Shown here in pieces: positions 15,326 through 25,456 of a DNA stretch of 30,194 bases (positions are counted from its first letter, which is position 1; each line of letters starts with the position of its first letter). The stretch lies in contig BRYA01000137.1 of NCBI GenBank assembly GCA_030267965.1, forward strand, positions 13,048 through 43,241. The letters run 5' to 3'. The notes beneath the pieces were generated by a model that saw only the letters and a list, made by a program, of their open reading frames with translations, searched no databases and had not been told where the DNA came from. Source of the stretch: Triparma columacea. Taxonomy: Eukaryota > Sar > Bolidophyceae > Parmales > Triparmaceae. Made by a program: the position numbers and the translations under genes.

Positions 15326-18300
15326 ATGTCAAACATGCCCCAAGTTCCCGAGGACCCATTCCTGTCTTCCTCTCTTCTGTCTTCCTACACTGCCGCCAGG
15401 GCGACAGAGTCGGACGATAGCGTCTCCATTAATAAATTGCTTGACGAACACGACGACTTTTTGAATCCTAGCGTGGTTAAAGAAGTCAAGGACAAGACCT
15501 TCGGGGTCATAACACCAACAGCAGCCAAGTGAGTACAAGGAGGACCGAAGAGAAAGTTTTGGGGAAGGTTACGAGTTTTTGGACCTTTCGTAAACTTCTT
15601 CTTGCACCATTATCCCGTCTCATCTTCCAAATCACTTACACTAATCCCTTCTTCCCCCCCCACGCCCACCTTCACCTCCAGGAAATACATGACCTCCTCA
15701 ATGGTAGCCTCTGAACCCACCCGTAAAAACATTGCGTGGTCTGATGACCCCTCCAACCCTTCCCTCTACCAATCCCGTACCCCCAAGGCTTCAAGGCCCG
15801 GTGTAACTACGCTTTTCCAAACCCCTCCTTCCCTAGCCCCTGGTTTCTTCACCGAGTCGGACCGCCAGGGTCTCACCGTGTCCCTCGAGCTCGATCTTGC
15901 CCTCAAACGCGACGTCCTAGCCTCAATTACTGACCGTGAGTCCTGTTTAAACCGCCTTCGTCAGCTCTCCACTTCCGACCCCATGGTCTCCAAGGCCTAC
16001 GTCCGCAGGCTCCTCGCGGAGGTCAGGGCGAATGGCCTGAACGTGGTTGAGGGGATAGTGGCATGGAGGAGGGCGGTAATGACGAAGGACGATGAAATCG
16101 AGAGGTCCAACCCCAGCACTCCCAAGGCGCTGCCACCGCTACAAGCTAAGGTCTCGCCGCAGAGGCCGAAACCCCACGTTTTTTTCAGGTGGAGGGACTC
16201 GAATTATCTCGTGAAGATGCTATCTGACCTGAACTTCATATCTGCCATCCCATCCGTGTCTTCTGTGCTCCCTCCCACCATCGTCCCCCGGCGAAACCCT
16301 TTCCTAATGCCCCAGGACGTGGACATGCTGAACTTAATGCGCAGGGACGACCCCGCGGTGGAGGCAGACAGGGACACGGAGAGGGCGAGGATTGCAGCTA
16401 GGGTCATTTTGATGGAGGAGAAGATTGACGTACAGCAAAGGGAGCGGGACGAAGAGAAGAAGGAGAGGGAGGAGGTGAGAATGAAGGAGCAGGAAAGAAG
16501 GCGGAAACCACCGCAACCCACTAACCCACTAACGCCGCTTCACTCGCCGCAGGGAGTCGCCTTCAACTTCCCGCTCCAGCCTTCGAGCTTCACTCCTGTG
16601 CTGGAATCTCGCTTCAAACAACCGCCGAGCCTGAACGTCAGGGAGCTTAAGGTGTTCTCCAAGGCCACGAACCCCCCCCTAGCCCTTGCCCAGGTCCTAT
16701 GCTGCGCGAAGATCCTGGTGACGGAGGGGGAAGTTAAGGAAATGTCTAAAAAGGTCCTCCGCGGGGTCATGCGAAAGCCTATGGTCATCGTGAACGGCCT
16801 CGCGAACTTTGACGTCGAAGAACCGGTTAGAAATGACGTGCTAGAGGCGCTTTATCCGATCGTGAACGCGAGCAGATTCAGCCCTGAGGCCATTCGGAAA
16901 ATGTCGGAGAGTATAGGGGGGCTCACGGAGTGGATCAAGGGGTTCGTTAATGATAAGTGTAATAGTCTGGGGTGGGTCGATGGGAAGCCAGTTTACTCAC
17001 AGCCTGTGACGCCGGCGAAGGGGTTGAGGGAGGCGAATAATTCATCGTCCCCCGTGCACGGCAAGAAGAAGGTTTCTGTGAACGAGAACGGAGACAGCTC
17101 AAGCGACGAGGATGAGAGGGTCGGCAGGAGGAGGGAAGGAGCGGCGGCACAGAATGTTTACGTGGAAATGATGAACAGACTTAGAGAGGAGGTGCAAGCG
17201 CTCAAAAAGGAACTTGAGGGACAGGGACTTCGAGTCAAAGACGCTCAAACGAGCCTTAATGATTGGGAAGATCAGGGGAGCGTCGGGAGCAGCGTTGTTG
17301 ATGAACCGAGCGGGAGCTCCCTCCCCATGAGGAACCAAAACGTCCACCTGCTCCAGGAATCGATAAGGCTAGACGGTGTCCAAACCGTGATAAAGACCCA
17401 GTATACCAACAACGGGGCCACCGTGTTGTTCACAGGGTGGGATCCGCTCAACAATACAGTCATTAAAGGCTGTGAAATGGCAGGGCTTTGGGTGGACAGG
17501 GAGACAGGTGAGAATGGACATGAATGAAGCAAAATGGCATTACACCGAAAGTTATCCACTAACGTAAATCCGATCCGCTGCCCCTTCCACACTCCACCGC
17601 AGGCTTCACGCCCGTCGAACTCGAGGCCATGCCAGAGTCCTTCAGACGACAGAAGCTTAGGGGACTAATTGATCAGCTTTCGATGACCTCCACCCCACAC
17701 CTAAACCCCGCACTCCCTGACGTTAAGGCGCTCAGTATCCACGTCGACAGGTTGGTTGTCGAGGGGGTGAGAAGCTTTTCTTCGATCGTGTGCGACTTTT
17801 ACGTTTCAAGGACGCAGGACAATGATGGGCTCACTGTGGTGCTCTCTGAGAAGAAGGCCGAGGGAGAAGATATTCCTGAACCAATGACCCTACAAATCTC
17901 AGACTCCGAACTCGAGCTCCTCCTCGCCCATCAACCTGGGCTTTACCTCCGCAGTCAGAGAAAGTGGGCCTCTCAGAAGGCGATATGTGACTGGCTCATT
18001 ACGAGGATACAAATTCATGACAACGTGGATGGCAATGAGACTGAGCCTAGCAAATACCTTGTAATTGACCGCAATGTTCCTGTTCCCAGGAGCGTAGAAA
18101 ACGGCAGCGTGGATGGCGCGGGGAACTACAAACTGAAGGCTAGGCAGGTTGGTAATGAAATCATCCTTGAGGCCGTTCCCGGAGAAGGCGTTGCGGATGG
18201 CGAGCGACCTATGAGTAGGGTGAAGATCGGGCTCGCCGAATTCCAGTCTCTCGGGGCGCTTGACAGCATCCCCAAGGATGAGGGAGCCTTCCCTTCCAGG

Positions 18301-21300
18301 CCAAAAGGTGAGAAGGGTGAACGAAAAATTGGCAATGCACCATTCTTAGTACTAACGCAGCTCTTTTGTCGTCGCTTCGCTCCTACCCGTAGAGTCGTTT
18401 TTCTCCCCACTGCCAGGGCAAAATTCCAGGTCAGTCGATCTAGGAAGAAACCCCAGAACGCCCTTAGACGGATTATTGAGCAGGCTCTCTTGGACGACAA
18501 AGAACGGGGCACCGTCGCTTGGCCTAAACAAAGTGCTCTTTCAAGATCTACGGATCGTCAGCAACGTGAGTTGCATGCTGCGGGGAAGTGTAATGAACAG
18601 GGACATCATTTTCCAGGCGCACATGCTAAAGCTGAGGGAGGGAATTGAAGAAGAAGCGCTCACGGAGGACATCGAGGACGCCTACGAGAGGGTCGGTGGC
18701 GAAATGGTGAAGCTGGTCACTGAGGATGAAATGAAGGGTTTGCTGAGACAGAGGCAGCCGGCCGAGCTGCAGAGAATCCTCATCCCTCATAATAGGAAAG
18801 AGCTCTGCGAGGTTCTCGCGGGAAAGCTCAAGCTTGTCAAGATTGGGGGAACCTATAGGCTCGAGACCGAGCTGCATAGGGAGAGGGCTCTTCTCACCAT
18901 TGCTGTCGACTCCACGCACGAGGATGATGTCATTGGGGCGATTGATATTGACGATCAGATGAATTTGGCGCAGCTCAGGGCGGCCGTTGAGAAAGAGATG
19001 GACGAAGAGGACCTCCCGCTGAGTTTCAGGTTCCAAAGTCAGGGGGCACCTGTGAGCAGGAACCAAGAGAATGCGAGACTTGCAGCCTCCCTTCTCCCAG
19101 TAGCTGTCATCCTCTCAAAGAATGGAGGCCGAAGGCATACGAAAATGACACCCCAGAGGAGAGACGATGAAGATTCGGAATTCGGATTCCAAGGGGGAGG
19201 AGGAGGCAGGTACGACGACAGTGACGGGAGCGAAAGTGGAAAAAGCAGAGGTACCAGCAAGAGCAGGAAAAATAGGAGGAAGAAGAAGCGGAAGAAAATG
19301 AGGAAGGCTCAGTTGGCCCAACTGCGATCTGCCAAGGCTCCCGATCCCGATGGAATTGTGCATGAAGTTCAGTCCGACCTGTCGGAGGACTCCGACCTGA
19401 CTTCCGACTCCGACGAGGATTCACTCTCCCTCTCGGCGTCTAGGTCTTCGGCTGGGACCAACAAAGGGAAAAAGAAGAAACGAAGGAAGACTACCGTAAT
19501 GGTCGTTGAGAAGAGGCGAGGGAGTTTCTTGGATAAGAAGGTCGTCGCGAAGGAGCCTGGCTCTCCGGGAAAGAAGAGCAAGGAGCAGCTTGCAAAGGAG
19601 AAGAAGGAGGAGGAGAAGAAGAAGCCGAGGGCTCCCCCGAAGATTCCAATCCCTCTAGCTTCCCTCGTTACTGCTACCCAGGGTAGTCCCACGCTCACAA
19701 CCCAAATTGATATGACCCAAATGATATTCAAGGGCGATATTGTGAAGATCTGGAAGTGTGGGAAGGAATGGGAGGAATGGGCAATTAGCAGCGATCCTCA
19801 AGCTCCCTTCAACGAAACGACGATTACCCTTAGCAAGCCTTACAACCACAAGCTCAAGAAAGAAATCCCTGAGGAAAAGAAGATTCCAGGGGTCCCAACC
19901 GGGGGTGGGAGGGCGGATAGAAAAAAGGAAGGCGACGATGACAACAATCAAACCTTGCCTGCATTTGCCAGGCCTCGTGCTTCTGTTAGAGTGAGCATGC
20001 TTAGCAGCATGGGGGTGGCAACTGCGTCGAAGCCTGCCGAGAAAACTCCAGAGCAGATAGAATTGGAGCGCATCCCAGAGGTAGGGGAAGTTCTTCCTGA
20101 CCTTCAAATATGGATCATGAGCAACCCACACGCAGACAAGAGGCCGCTGTGGAGGAAACAGTTTGATGATGGGGAAGTTCCTTTCGAAATCAACTTCAAA
20201 GACAGCGATGAGTACGAGACTCACTTTGGAGTCAAGATGCCCTGGAGCGAGCTTGAGAAAGTTGTAACGGATGTCCATGGCGACATGAGTAACGTCCTGC
20301 ACCAGCAGAGGCTCGATTACTTCGAGAGGGTCACCCCTAGTAAGATCATAACGCAGGCTTTCGGGGTTCTTTGCCAACGCCACCCCGTCGGAAAGAATAT
20401 CGACAACGTGAAGTGGGCCAAATTCGCAAGGTGAGAATGATAATCATAATGGAATGAAGAAAGAGCACCGCGAAAATGATCCACTTATGCCCATTTCCCT
20501 CCTCGCAGAGATATGAAGCTATTCCCAGAAAAAAATTCTACGCAGGTGGACCTCACTTTTGCCAAGGCTGTGGCCGGCAAGAAAGAGAGGAAGCTTGACT
20601 TGAAAGGGTTTATCGCTTGCTGTACGGACATTGCACTTGTTCGCTACCAGTCCCTTAAGGAGTCTCCGACCGCTGCTCTCACGAAGCTTCTCATGGAGAA
20701 TGTGGTCATGCTCGAAGGGGTCAACGAGCGCTCGTGGAAGGAGGCTAAGAGGTTGGCAATCGTTGCCGAGGCAAGGAGGACATGTGGTGCAATCAGAATC
20801 GCTAGCTTCCACAGGAGGAACGTCAGTAGAGTGCTCTTCTTGAGAAAGAGATACGCTTGCATCCGGGCGCAGACCCAGCTACGCCGAATGATTTGTCGAA
20901 AGAATCTCAAGCAGGTCAACGATCTGGCCGAAGATAGCAGGAGGTTTCGCATTCGCCACAGGTCTGCGGTGAGGTGCCAAAAGATGGCCCGCATGTACAG
21001 GTGGAGAAAGTTTTTCAAGAAGCATTTGGACGACTTGATCAAGGAGGAGCTCGAGAACATAAGGAAGTATAGGGAGAAGCTGAACGACAAGAGGAAAAAG
21101 AGGGAGTCCGCAACAGTTTTCAAGCGCGTCAAAATTATTCAGGGGCTCTACGCCCTCATTGTGATGAGCAGGATTGACAACAGGAGGCAGTCCACCAATT
21201 TCGGCATCAAGGCAAGGGTCTACCTGCCCTCGACCCAGGAGCACTTCAAATTCACGATTGAGGAGGACATGCTGAGGGAGTACCTCGAGCAGGCCCTTGA

Positions 21301-23371
21301 GATTGACAGCCTCAGCGTCCAGGAAATTTTGGACCCTTCCAACTTGGAGTACCTCACAGATAGGTTCATGGTCAGGATCACCTCAGAGAGGCCGATTGTA
21401 CTTTTCTCTCGTCGCAACACGACCGAAAGGGGACTCTTGGTGGACAAAAGTACCCAGAGGATTAGCGGAGAGCTCTTCGTCATGTTCGTTTACAGGAGCG
21501 CCGATGACATTGTTTTTAGAGCCTACGACCCCAAGACCTGCGGGCAGCTCAGGGCTGCAATTACCAACAGGCAACTCAGGGAGTGGCTCCTAGAGGACAC
21601 CCACAGGCGCATTAGGAAGGAGGAGAAAGAGTATAAGAAGAAGCTCTTCGAAGCCCAGAAACTGAAGAATGCTGCCGCCACGGGTGACGTCGTGGACATG
21701 TTGGAGCTTCAGAAGGCCAAGGAATTCATTTTAGCCCACAAGGAGAGGGAGGAAGCCAAGGAGCGCGCCAAGCAGAAGCAGGAAGAAGATGAGAAGAAGA
21801 TGGAGCAGGGGGAAATGGTGATGATTGAGATGGAGACGGTGGACAAGGAGGGGGATGAGTACGAGGACATCGAACAGGGTGAGGTTGGGGGGGAGCAGAC
21901 TGAGGGGGCAATCGTCCAGGTTGACAACCTCGACAATCCAGAGGGTGGGGGCGCCAAGAAGAAGGAGCAGCTGAGCGTCATCGAGGCCAACGACCCTCCC
22001 TTGATGAAGGCTGATAATCAAGAGGCCTGCATTCAGTGGCTTTTGGAGCGGCTTCGCCTTTCCAGGAACAAGCGCACCAAGCGCACAAGGTTGATTCTTC
22101 AATACGAGGAGGATGAAGATATGAAGGATGAAGCGGCCTGCAAGTTGCAGGGGATCTGGAGACAGAAGCAGGCTAGGCGCAAAATTCGCAAAAAAGCCAG
22201 GCAGCAGTACGAGAAGATGTGGGACGCCGAGAATTACTGCTACGTGTACGTCAACCTTCGCACTGGGGCGATGGAGTGGACGAAACCTTTGATTCTTGGC
22301 TCGGAGGATTTGGATGACCCGAAGGATGAGTGGAGGCTCATTACGAATTCGGAAGACGGCAGTTTCTACTATCAGAACCCCGCGACCGGGCAGACGGCTT
22401 ACATGAGCACTGACGAGGCCGCCAAGAAGATACAGAGGATGGTCAGGAACTTCCAGGCGAGCGACATCCCTGCTCCCACTATCAATGAGGTTGTCAAGGC
22501 GCTCAGGTTCCAGAGAGTGGCTGAAGCTAACTACGCGAAGGACCCAAACAAGCTGGCGAACATCGTCAACTTTGCCCTCCTAAGCCACTGCCTGAATGAC
22601 GACTTCAAGCAGGCGAGGGAGTGCTATAACGTAGCCATCAAGAAGAGCAGTACCAACCCAGTCTTGACCCGTGCGCATGCAATGTTCACCCTGGCCGCCA
22701 ACGACAATCCCAAGGCCAAGGTGTTCAAGAAGGCTTGCGACATGCTCAAGGCGGCGTCTCTTTCTGACCCAGACCTTGAGAAGTTCGCAGTCGCGCAACA
22801 GAGCTTCTTCCATTGGGGAGTTGTGAGCAACCCCAAAAACGCAACTGCCCTGCTCAATTATGCCCTCTTGCACCAGTGCGTCCTGGGTGACTACGACAAG
22901 GCTGAGAAGTTCTACCTGAGGGCAATGGCCGTGGCACCAACTGACGCACGCATCATTGACAACTTTGAGCTCATGGAAAAGAACCGGCTGCCTGGAGGCG
23001 CATACGCGGGAAGAGGACCCAGCAATGTCGTCCTAAAGAGAAGCGAGGTCGTCGAGGAGAGACCGGAGTGGGGGGAATGGCAGCGCATGTTCGACAGGAA
23101 GTCCCCGGACCCCACCTTCAAGCACTTCTGGTACAACTCAATTGCCAGGTGCACCCAGTTCAAGGAACCCAACTGGAAAGAGCTGTGGGAAAGCAGGGTA
23201 GAGAGGAGCGTCATAACTGCCGAGACGGAAGAGGATGGATGGGTAACCTACTGGGATGAAGAGCTGGGCGTAGAGTTCTACTATAACCGGCTGACCATGG
23301 AATACCAGACAGCCGAAGTGCCCGTGGATGAGTACGATGAGGCGGGGCAGCCGTTGCAGCTCACGTACTAG
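15326..23371 (+). CDS. Giant p25-alpha / IQ / WW / TPR-like scaffold protein
   Basis: Five exons: 15326-15528, 15682-17507, 17603-18307, 18417-20430 and 20509-23371. All four introns have GTGAG donors. The total is 7611 nt, 2536 residues. Exon 2 encodes coiled coils (about 319-344, 559-591). Exon 4 has a beta-grasp-like stretch (about 1069-1146) and a Lys/Asp/Ser-rich disordered region. A p25-alpha (TPPP) domain spans the last intron (about 1550-1650), with KWAKFARDMKLFP then VDLTFAKAV and KLDLKGF. Downstream are basic IQ-like helices (AVRCQKMARMYRWRKFFKK; KLQGIWRQKQARRKIRKKA, about 2125; KKIQRMVRNFQ, about 2220), WW-like segments (about 2150, 2190, 2450, 2500) and two TPR-like pairs (about 2257-2311, 2358-2407). 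p25-alpha proteins bind microtubules and IQ motifs bind calmodulin, so a flagellar or cytoskeletal scaffold is inferred. Confidence 0.87.
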
Positions 23372-23453
23372 GAGGAAATAATAATATGTTGTATTGTGAT
23401 TGCTGCTTTTGTCAAATTAGGACACTAGAATCCTTCTTTGTCCCAAATTGTCA

Positions 23454-24233
23454 ATGCGAATAACTTTAATGGCGCTATTCACTACCTCGGCGGCCGCTTT
23501 GAGGCATCAGGGTACTCGAATACATAAGAACGCGGCAAGATTGAGGAGGATACAAGATTTAGAAGGTCAAGATAATAAAATTCTTTCCGAGGAGAAGGAG
23601 CTGGCCGGCTTGTGGGGGAAGGGGGATACTTACGACTCGTCCCTGTTCTCTGATGTGCATAAAAATTTCAAGAAATTCCATAACGAGGTTTTTGCGACCT
23701 TGTCGAAAGAACTAGAGGGCCATCACAACCTCTTTTATCTCGATGGAGCATGTGCAGCAACAACAAGTGCTCTAATCTCTGCCGAACGTCCCCTCAAGTC
23801 TCTCTACAGCGCCAATATATTTCGTGGGACTTGTGATGCTCTGGAAAGCCAGGGCATAAACGTACATCACGGAAAAGGCGAGGATTTCCTTTCTGCCTCC
23901 AACTCAGTTGTCTTCCGAGGCTGCTATCTGGACAGCTGCGGCGGGAAGGTAGAACCCCTATTGGATATGATCGACCAGATTCTGCGCCCCTCCAGTCTAG
24001 AAACGTTCTCCTCGGGATTTGTCGGGTTTACCTTGACACGTGCTTCGCCTTGTGGCACCTCTCTTGGCGACAGGGAGGCGTTTTTGCATCGTCATATCGC
24101 CACTTTGGCCCGTGCGTCCGGCTTTACTACATCGAGGGTGAGTGATGATCCACCGAAACAACTTGGGGAATGGCTGAAGGAGGATGACGGTGTGATAACC
24201 GATTGGGTAATGATCACGAGGAAAGACTCCTAG
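23454..24233 (+). CDS. Putative secreted or organelle-targeted methyltransferase-like protein
   Basis: 259 residues from the first in-frame ATG (the frame continues two codons upstream to a TTG). The N-terminus MRITLMALFTTSAAA is signal-peptide-like. The rest has the order of a class I Rossmann methyltransferase: FYLDGACAATTSALI where motif I would be, LYSANIF, GINVHHGKGEDFL, FRGCYLDSCGG, SGFVGFTLTRA and a last strand ITDWVMITRK. However, motif I lacks the usual E/D-x-G-x-G-x-G, so SAM binding is doubtful. No family is recognised. It starts only 82 bp after the giant gene on the same strand, and its stop is 87 bp from the convergent methyltransferase gene. Confidence 0.65.
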   Translation: MRITLMALFTTSAAALRHQGTRIHKNAARLRRIQDLEGQDNKILSEEKELAGLWGKGDTYDSSLFSDVHKNFKKFHNEVFATLSKELEGHHNLFYLDGACAATTSALISAERPLKSLYSANIFRGTCDALESQGINVHHGKGEDFLSASNSVVFRGCYLDSCGGKVEPLLDMIDQILRPSSLETFSSGFVGFTLTRASPCGTSLGDREAFLHRHIATLARASGFTTSRVSDDPPKQLGEWLKEDDGVITDWVMITRKDS

Positions 24234-24320
24234 TAATCGCTTGAAGTAAAAACACTATGAAATGGTCTCCAGGACATGCGCACGACGTCAAAACGAAAGA
24301 TATATTTGTTGTTGTATTAA

Positions 24321-25196
24321 TCAAAGCAACGGGTAAAGATTCCGGGATTTTACAATAATCAGTCGGGGCCCCAATGTCATGGCATTCCGTATGCACTTTT
24401 GTACCGCTTCAACCTCCCTCACCCCATTGATGTCTATGGCAACAACCGTCGGAGGACCCCCAAGCGTCTTGTCGGCGAGATTCTTAATGTCCTCCAAACC
24501 CTGCATACTAAGAGCGTCAATCACATCGAAGCAGAATCCCTCGTGGGACTTTCTCGCAATATCTATACTCTCCGCCGATATATCAATCCCCAAAATCCTC
24601 TCCTCGACCTTCCTCGGCACGTATGGCTCGTCTCTCTCTCTCCGGGGCTCTGGCTCTGCCACAGCGCAGCTCTTCAAAACAGCGCCGATGCAGATCCCGT
24701 AGTCACAGCCAATCTCCAGAAACGTGTCAGAACGAGTGACGTGCAGCATGCAAAGTCGCCGGTAAGCGTCCGTCTCTGTGCACACCAGCACGAGTTTATC
24801 CAGCAGCCCAGTCTCTGCCAAGTGCCATGTGTCTCTCCGAGTTCCGTTTCGTGTCCCAAATATGTAGGTTGGGTCATCTACGCTTTTCTCAAATATGGGG
24901 TAAAGCTCATCCCTCCTCACCCTGTACGTCGAGCCCTTGGGGTAAACAACCTCTATTCGCCTGTCAATATCCTGCCCTTCATTTTCGTCAGCAGCCACAT
25001 CCTTCCCAAACGCAGGATCAGATATCACCCTTGCCTTTAAGTACGGTCGTCTCCCCTTCTTTTTCTTTCCACGTGTCTGAAACACATAAACAAGAGCGTT
25101 TGGCGGCAGAGCAGAGCCTATCGGTGTGTCAACACTTCGATCTATCAGTTTTGCCGACGGAACGTAGGTATAGTGTGCATTATCAATAGCTTGCAT
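24321..25196 (-). CDS. Class I SAM-dependent methyltransferase
   Basis: 291 residues from the ATG at 25196 (MQAIDNAHYTYVPS). The frame is open upstream to an ATG at 25403, but that would leave only 53 bp to the divergent gene and gives a basic, unlikely leader. The N-terminal half holds a possible small beta-barrel (KGRRPYLKARVISD to YRVRRDELYPIF). The C-terminal half has SAM motif I FLEIGCDYGICIGAVL, motif II ILGIDISAESIDIARKS with the acidic residue for the ribose, and PTVVAIDINGVREVEAV near motif IV, ending RLIIVKSRNLYPLL. The substrate is unknown; the barrel plus Rossmann layout would fit an RNA or protein methyltransferase. Confidence 0.8.
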   Translation of the reverse strand: MQAIDNAHYTYVPSAKLIDRSVDTPIGSALPPNALVYVFQTRGKKKKGRRPYLKARVISDPAFGKDVAADENEGQDIDRRIEVVYPKGSTYRVRRDELYPIFEKSVDDPTYIFGTRNGTRRDTWHLAETGLLDKLVLVCTETDAYRRLCMLHVTRSDTFLEIGCDYGICIGAVLKSCAVAEPEPRRERDEPYVPRKVEERILGIDISAESIDIARKSHEGFCFDVIDALSMQGLEDIKNLADKTLGGPPTVVAIDINGVREVEAVQKCIRNAMTLGPRLIIVKSRNLYPLL

Positions 25197-25456
25197 CTTG
25201 AGGGTGGTACTCCAGCGCTCGTTACTCGATTGTGGAGATAAATATAGAGCTTGAGGAGAAATTGCTTCAGTCAAATTCAGTCCAGTTTTGGAGTCACAAA
25301 CTCTACTCACATCTCGAGGGAAATTCCACCCCTGCGCTTGTCCGCCTACTCTCGTACGTTTCCCACCCCTCCTGACCCAACACTCACCCTTCCTACCTGC
25401 CATCCACCTCCTATTTCCACACAACCCCCCCCCCTCCCTTGTGAATTCAATCTAAA
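25197..25456. promoter_or_regulatory. Probable bidirectional promoter
   Basis: 260 bp between the divergent starts at 25196 and 25457. An A/T-rich stretch GATAAATATAG (about 25227) could serve as a TATA element for either direction. The stretch next to 25457 is strongly pyrimidine-rich (CCCCCCCCTCCC), as before the giant gene. Function is inferred from position only. Confidence 0.3.

Noticed and set aside
17099..17347. Minus-strand frames within the giant gene
   Set aside because: Short, without domains, and overlapping exons supported by phase-consistent splicing on the plus strand.
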